Assembly: GCA_030407085.1 (NCBI GenBank) | Contig: CM059586.1 | Span: 83,821,501 to 83,885,500 of the forward strand | DNA length: 64,000 nt | Reading direction: 5' to 3' | From: Trichopria drosophilae | Taxonomy: Eukaryota; Arthropoda; Insecta; Hymenoptera; Diapriidae | Shown: piece by piece, positions 58,465 to 64,000 of the stretch | Layout of the letters: each line of letters starts with the position of its first letter | Numbering within the stretch: the stretch's first letter is position 1 | Made by a program: the position numbers and the translations under genes | Notes under the pieces: generated by a model | The model's input: only the letters and a program-made list of their open reading frames with translations | What the model was told of the DNA's origin: nothing | The model's database searches: none

Positions 58465-58735
58465 ACCAAAAAATTAATTAATGGAACTGAAAGTTCAAAT
58501 AAACATTTCTTGATTTATTTAAAAATAATCACGGTTCGAATTAAAGACAAAAAACATCTTGCAATATTCTTTCAATTCTGTTGGATATAATTTTGAAAAA
58601 CTTACATAAATTTGATTTTTTATTTATTTCACTTTTTTACGTAATGCAACAAGTTTAAATGTGATTCCGTCGATTTATTATGGAATATTTAAATACAGAT
58701 GAAAAATGAAAAATCATTTTAAATTATCGTGCTAT
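58465..58735. repeat. Dispersed repeat shared with 26565-26660
   Basis: AAATTAATTAATGGAAC, then ATTTATTTAAAAATAATCAC and GGTTCGAA at 58470-58560, recur with few changes at 26565-26660 upstream of the drebrin-like gene. The rest of the interval is featureless. Confidence 0.55.
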
Positions 58736-58737
58736 TT

Positions 58738-59160
58738 AACTCTTTCAGTCACAAATTTTTCCAGCTACGGCATTTTTTTTGAAATTTCGTATACTTGAGT
58801 TTTTCAGGTTGCTAATTAGGAATCCGGTGTCAGATTTTCAAAATTCAAGATGTCGAATCAATACGGCCGACCAAAAATTTGAAAGATAATGAATTTGGCT
58901 AATATTTGGTATATAGGGGTTTTGGTATTCTTTTTTCGTTTTTTTTTTATATTTGGATTCGTAATCAGCGACATAAAAAAACCCTGTATACCAAATATTA
59001 GACAAAATTATAATTTTGCAAAATGTTTGTAGGTCATATTAGATTCGCCATTTTCAAAATCTGACACCGGATTTGTAATCAGCGACATCAAAAACTCTGG
59101 CATATCAAATTTCAAATAATAATAGCGATTAGTTCCTCCTGGCATGAATTTCTTTTAAAA
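58738..59160. repeat. Inverted repeat of the TCAGCGAC / CAGATTTTCAAAATTC module
   Basis: A TTAACTCTTTCAGTCACAAA start resembles a piggyBac-like end. Arms of ~125-140 bp follow: 58808-58935 (AATCCGGTGTCAGATTTTCA) and 58960-59100 (AAAATCTGACACCGGATTTG). The hairpin centre is near 58945. The right terminus is not defined. Confidence 0.6.
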
Positions 59161-59258
59161 ATTATGCCTTTTTATGGTACTAATTTGTTATTAAAAATAA
59201 TTATTTTAAATAATTTTGTAATATTATTTTTTGTTAACACTTATATTGGAGTCTTAGG

Positions 59259-59420
59259 AAAGCCCGGAACAAAAAACCCGAATTGAAATGAATTCAAGTG
59301 AATTAAAATGAATTAAAAAGTCGATTCAATTAATCATTTTCATGCGTTTTAATTCATTTTAGTTCACTTGAATTCATTTCAATTCGTATTTTTAACTTTC
59401 TATTCGTTTTCGTTTACTGG
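59259..59420. repeat. Hairpin element of AATTGAAATGAATTCAAGTG, with a partial copy at 59725-59800
   Basis: CGAATTGAAATGAATTCAAG...AATTAAAA (59279-59319) pairs with TTTTAATTCATTTTAGTTCA...CAATTCG (59348-59387). The right part, up to TTTTTAACTTTCTATTCGTTTTC..CTGGGTA, is repeated directly at 59725-59795. Confidence 0.65.
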
Positions 59421-59799
59421 GTAATTATTGAAACATTTAAACGAATAGTGAAATAAAAAATGAGTTTACTATTTCTTGTCGACATCTCTTATGTTCCTCG
59501 ATATTCAGAAATTTACATGTGGTATAATTTCGTATAAAAAATGTTTTAGAAACTATTTTGTTTTCTATTACATAATATGTGATTACGATTATCCAATTTT
59601 CGTATAATTTCAAAAAACTTTAGTTTTTGCTTTACGCAACATCTAAAAACACATTTTCAGAATTTGTTAACTTAAATTGTTAAAAAGACAAAATGAAATA
59701 ACGCATGATTAATTGAATCCACTTTTTAATTCATTTTAATTCGCTTGAATTCATTTCAATTCGTATTTTTAACTTTCTATTCGTTTTCTGGGTAGTCAG

Positions 59800-60567
59800 A
59801 AAAAATAGTAACTTCTTAATTGACCATTTGATGTTTAGATACAATCCTTGTCTTATTATAAAATATTATTTAATTAACCAATTGTATAAAAAATGAATCT
59901 TGAACACATTATTTGAAAGTGCAATTCGATTTTTTAATTTTACATTACTGATGGGGACTTTTGAGTAAAAAATACGATTAACTATTTTCAGCCTGCTACT
60001 AAATTTTAAATCCAAATCGAAAAATATTGACCCATTTTACTGGGCTGTAAGCAAACACAAGTTCTATAAAATCTTGATTTCTGTTTTATTTTCCCTCAAA
60101 TGTGTTTTTCAACATTATTTACCATCATTGAATCACATAAAAACAAACTTCGATGATATTCTAAGTTTAATTTACTTAAGATGTGGCTCTTATAATTAAT
60201 TTTGTACTTACAATTAATTTCTCGCACTCGGTATAAGCTAGCGACAATTAAAACTAAATATTCAGCAGGGCAATCGATTAACAACGAAGGCCATTTACAT
60301 CTCGCTCCGAGTAATCAAGTTTCTTACGTATACGATTGGAATTCACAAGTGATTCTTGATATCTCTACTAAATTATAAGAACCGATTGTGATATCCAAAT
60401 TAAAACTGTTAATTTGTTCGAAATGGTGATTATGAGAATAACAAATTGTAAATTTTAGTACTTTCGATATATTTATTATTATTCAGTTCATTTGTAAAAA
60501 TTTCATACCGCAATCGAAAGGCTGTTGAAATTTCTGAAATTTCCTTAGCCTGCGATGCCGTTTATCA
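59800..60567. other. Intergenic; nothing recognised
   Basis: AT-rich sequence between the repeat nest and the CPSF30 3' end. No supported feature. Confidence 0.4.
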
Positions 60568-60573
60568 TTTATT
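60568..60573 (-). terminator. Candidate CPSF30 polyadenylation signal
   Basis: TTTATT on the plus strand gives AATAAA on the minus strand, 348 bp downstream of the CPSF30 stop at 60921. Further hexamers occur near 60467. The assignment is tentative. Confidence 0.3.
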
Positions 60574-60920
60574 CCTCCACGTATCGTACAGTCTTGGGGA
60601 AATGTAGAATCTAAGTACAATTTTGAAATGCTGGGAAAATGAATGATATTGTACTTTGAAGAGCTTCTTCAAGCTGGATACTGCGTCGAGGATTTTCACA
60701 ATTCACTGTGGGAGATCATACAATCCTTCCTGTACATTATTATACATTCATATAAAAGGATCTAAAAATGCGAAATAATTACGGCTAAAGGATGACGTTC
60801 CGTCTGTGCTCCAAACAATTTTAGCGCACCGTCTTCCTTACGTCGAAGCACCGTAACGTTAAAAGGAATTTATGTAAGGAATTCAGTAAATAAAATACAC
60901 TGCCACTATATACAGTTCTT

Positions 60921-61356
60921 TTATCTTCTGTAATTGGTAACATGATTGCTGCGGACCACTCCGCCATGGTTACCTCCGACTCCGACTCCTTCGTTCCCTG
61001 TGCCTGAGTGACTGAGAAACGCAAGGTGCCCTTTCGGGCATTTGTTCGCATAGTGACCTTTCTGGCCACACTTGTAACACGTTACTTCTTCCAGTGGTTT
61101 CTGGGGACCTCGAGGACCTTCGTGAGCTCCCTGGTGTTTGTTGTGATGATGATGATGGCCGCTGTGTCGATCGTGATGATGGTGATGAATGCTACCGTCC
61201 ATGTCTTGTCGTGCTTGGGCTTCGCGCATGTCCGGAGGCATTTTGTTGCAGTATATTGCTTTGTGACCAGTTTCACCACAAAAATGACAGGTGATCATCA
61301 CCTTCTTTCCTTCTTTAGGTTGTAAGTCTTGAATCGCTGGCAACTCAAACCGTGGG
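60921..61356 (-). CDS. Cpsf4: CPSF30 / clipper (CPSF subunit 4), last coding exon only
   Basis: C-terminal part of the 30-kDa subunit of the nuclear cleavage and polyadenylation specificity factor, which helps recognise the AAUAAA signal. The exon starts after TTTCCAG (acceptor at 61357-61358) and enters with two bases from the previous exon, reading PRFELPAIQDLQPKEGKKVM. Two CCHC zinc knuckles are visible: CHFCGETGHKAIYC and CYKCGQKGHYANKC, the second followed by PKGHLAFLS. That second block closely matches the CPSF4 C-terminus; the insect protein clipper has two knuckles. Between them lies a His-rich linker (two runs of five His). The tail (~30 aa) is Gly/Asn/His-rich. The five CCCH fingers must lie in upstream exons to the right, beyond the window. 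The antisense frame here is a shadow. Confidence 0.9.
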
Positions 61357-61463
61357 CTGGAAATATTTTATTTATTTATTATTATATTATAAACAGGCAG
61401 TAACTGCCCTTACAAAAAAATTTGTCGCAAACGAAAGTAAACTAAATACAAATATGGAAATAT

Positions 61464-62205
61464 CGAGGGGTCAACCACTGACCAAAAATTGTACAGGTAT
61501 TCCCAAAAGTGGGAATATTCGCAGTTGCTCCTAGTATTCCCAGTATTCTTATGACCTACTGGTCATTTTCGTCGAATTCACAGCATTTCCAAAGTATCAT
61601 TAATTCTAACGCATTTTAAAACTTGTAATATACTCCTTGACTCATAATCTTACCACATTAATTAATTACTTATTAGATCCAGCTGTTCTACTACATGGTT
61701 CAACATGTCAATGTTCTTAAATGAACAAATTTAACTTAAATAGGTATAGATTTCAATTAATTTATTTACATGGTAATTTACATTTAAAAAATTAGTAGTT
61801 TAAGAGGAATATTTAAACTTTTTATGGCGTTTTTGAATTTCAATACGGTCTGCACTTTTTATGGTGAAAGGATTAGACCCAATCATACAATTTATTAGCA
61901 CTTGGAAACTTTGTTTTAAGTTGACTTCATTTATAAAACTATTATATTTTAACAAAAGAAAGTAAATCAATTGCCGGTAGTTCCAAATATTTCAAAATAT
62001 TGCCAGATAATCCCAGATATTTCCGAGTATTTCCAGATATTCTTGAGTATTTCCAAATATTACTGAGTATTCGCAAATATTCCCAAGTATTTCCAAATAT
62101 TTCCTAGTATTCCCAAGTATTTCCAAATATTCTCAAGTATTCCCATCTATTTCCAAGTATTCCCGCTTAAATGTACAGGTATTCCCACCAGTGGTTGACC
62201 CCTTG
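61464..62205. mobile_element. hAT-like non-autonomous element with a minisatellite core
   Basis: An 8-bp target duplication GGAAATAT is perfect on both sides (61456-61463 and 62206-62213). The ends are CGAGGGGTCAACCACTG and, inverted, CAAGGGGTCAACCACTG (16/17). TGTACAGGTATTCCCA occurs as a direct repeat just inside both ends (61489-61504 and 62172-62187). The region ~61980-62165 is a tandem array of CAAGTATTTCCAAATATTCC-like units. An 8-bp duplication and an RGGGG start fit the hAT superfamily. The element begins ~107 bp upstream of the CPSF30 exon acceptor. Confidence 0.85.
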
Positions 62206-62213
62206 GGAAATAT

Positions 62214-63361
62214 CTCCGAAACTTTTCGTTTTTGTGATGATGGGTGGTTTAGGACCTTCCCCGTAATATATATTATACAGTGACTGCATAGAACATTAGT
62301 AAATATGTTTAAATACAAGTACAAAAAGTGACAAATCCACTAAATTTTGCTAATGTAGCAATGATATCAATTTTGTTTTATATTTTATTACTGTAACTTT
62401 TTTTAACATTATCGATAACGACTTTAATTTCTTTTACAGCATCACTAGTAACGTAAAAAAACGAAAAATACAACATTTATGTGTGCCTATAAAAAAAATG
62501 GAGTTAGAAAATAAAAAAAAATGGAGAACGCATTTTTAGAAAATTCATCCTGAATGATTATTTATGCAACAACTTTTAAACATTTCATTTAACTAAAAAC
62601 GTTGAAGGTAGGTTTATTCTACACGAAAAATGCTACAAATTGGCCTTGAGCAATTGAGTGTGCTCCTTCAGAAATAGTTTTTATAGCATTTTGAATTTTA
62701 AAATTAAAAGGGCCACTCGTTAAAAAAATATACTTTTCGACCAGGCACACTTTGTTATCAACTTCAAATGATATTCTATCCATTGCCAATGGTTATTTAC
62801 ACCATAACAATTATGTATACAATTTGTTCTATGCGTACATTCATATTTAGGGTTGTAAACAATGATATTAAATTTTTAACAATATTTTGTACGTAATTAG
62901 TAACTATCGCGCGTTTACTGTTTAAAAATATTTGTAAACATACATTATCCAATATTATAATTTAATTATAAGTACTATTTTTGTTTTACTTACAATAAAA
63001 AAAATTGTTATTGTGTTACACAAATAAAATTCGTTTCGTTAAAATTGTACAACTACCGTTCTTTATTACATACCAAACTTAAAAATGTGTGCCTTGCTCT
63101 TTTTTTCATTCTTTTATATATGCAATAGATGAAGAAAAAAGTTTTAAAATATTTTAATTTTTTAAATTTCGTATTATTACTTTTTATCAATTAACATTTG
63201 AAAAAAAATGAGTGGCACAGCTTTTTTTTTACTATTTAAACGCATATAAATGTAAAAAAAAAAATTTGGTTAGTGTGCCTTAAAAATGTATTTTTATTTT
63301 TTCTGAAGTGAAAAAAGAAAAGTTTCAGAGATATGCCCATATAACTAAATAAAATTTAAAA
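62214..63361. other. Intron sequence of CPSF30 (presumed); nothing recognised
   Basis: Very AT-rich with homopolymer runs. No CCCH-finger exon of CPSF30 is seen on the minus strand here. Confidence 0.4.
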
Positions 63362-64000
63362 CTAATAATATTTACACAAATGACATTTCACTGACGGGAT
63401 AAAATTATTAGCTTCTACAAGTTCTACTATCGGTGTGGGAAGAAGGTTCCACGATCTTATGTGTCTGTTTATACCAGAATGATAAAAATAAATTGATCTA
63501 CACTTTCTTTCCTCCAATATTCGGTACGTCCTGTGAGAATAAAATTGAGGACGATAACGAAAAAACTCCTTCAATTCCAGTGAACACATATTCTATTATT
63601 CAAAACATTTCTGCAGAAAATAATATCATTTACTGTATGTACAGATTTGATTGTTGGGATTTTAAATTTTAATGAAATATTGCTGAAATCGTGGTCAAAG
63701 AAACTCATAGGATTTCCCGATTTGAAGGAAAGGAAGCGCAGAAATGTTCGTTGAACCGCTTCCAATCGAACTGCAGCTACTGCAGTAATGGGTGACCAAA
63801 GTGGGGAAGTGTACGGCAAATGTGGCAGAACAAGGCATTTGAATATATAGATGATGGCGTTACAATTTCGGAAAAATGTTGTAGATCTTATTATAAAGCC
63901 TAGTTGTTTATAGGCTTTATTTGTAACATAATCTATATGAATGTAAATGTTATGGGCTCTGCCAATCGCTTGAAAAAAAAATTAAAAATTTCTTCTTTCT
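63362..64000 (-). pseudogene. LINE reverse-transcriptase C-terminal remnant, running off the window
   Basis: On the minus strand a frame reads NKAYKQLGFIIR (near 63915), then LPYTSPLWSPITAVAAVRLE and AVQRTFLRFLSFKSGNPMS, then NDIIFCRNVLNN to a stop at 63571. An overlapping second frame continues with ELKEFFRYRPQFYSHRTYRI and HIRSWNLLPTPIVELV to 63362. This is the usual order of the thumb/C-terminal region of CR1/Jockey-like LINEs. One frameshift near 63585. The catalytic part would be beyond base 64000. It probably lies in sense orientation in a CPSF30 intron. Confidence 0.85.

Noticed and set aside
61008..61325. 105-codon plus-strand frame
   Set aside because: Antisense shadow of the CPSF30 zinc-knuckle exon.
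61980..62165. Regularly repeated TATTTCCAAATATTCC units as a CRISPR-like array
   Set aside because: Units are contiguous and degenerate with no spacers, in a eukaryotic intron; this is a minisatellite inside a hAT-like element.

Overview
This is a eukaryotic, AT-rich, intron-containing window. The genes are typical of an insect: tandem prophenoloxidases, drebrin-like/Abp1 and CPSF30 (clipper). The repeat style (many short inverted-repeat elements, CCTAACCTAACCT-type tracts, BEL/Pao and CR1/Jockey-like remnants) fits Hymenoptera or a related order. The order is an inference; no taxon can be fixed from the sequence alone.

Left third (1-22.8 kb, minus strand): a head-to-tail cluster of three prophenoloxidase (PPO) genes. 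The leftmost (PPO-C) shows only its first exon (961-1065) and runs out of the window. PPO-A (2123-10506, 9 exons, 706 aa) and PPO-B (17310-22821, 9 exons, 700 aa) are complete. Exons 1-8 of A and B have identical lengths and phases, so they are tandem duplicates; all six copper-binding histidines are kept in both. A 15-bp promoter box (ACAGGATCTTGCGGT) lies 101-120 bp upstream of the start codon in all three genes. It contains a RUNX/Lozenge-type site and sits just upstream of a TATA box. A decayed BEL/Pao retrotransposon (13.6-16.5 kb) lies between PPO-A and PPO-B.

Middle (27.5-51.4 kb, plus strand): one long gene for a drebrin-like/Abp1 actin-binding adaptor (ADF-H domain, charged coil, Pro/Glu-rich linker, C-terminal SH3), 505 aa in 6 exons. 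It is divergent from PPO-B. Intron 1 uses a GC-AG donor. Its two ~9 kb introns and one 4.5 kb intron hold transposon debris, including a 5'-truncated LINE and a Tc1-like element with ~490-bp inverted arms.

Right part (51.9-60 kb): a dense nest of non-autonomous DNA elements (pogo-like with TA, piggyBac-like with TTAA, and several long inverted repeats). Many share one module related to GATTACGAATCTGAAG / AAATTCAAAATGGCGGAT.

Right end: the last coding exon of CPSF30/clipper (60921-61356, minus strand, two CCHC knuckles and a His-rich linker). Immediately upstream in its intron is a hAT-like element with a perfect 8-bp target duplication. A LINE reverse-transcriptase remnant (minus strand) runs off the window end. 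Gene models were built by eye from splice signals and reading-frame continuity; untranslated ends are not determined.
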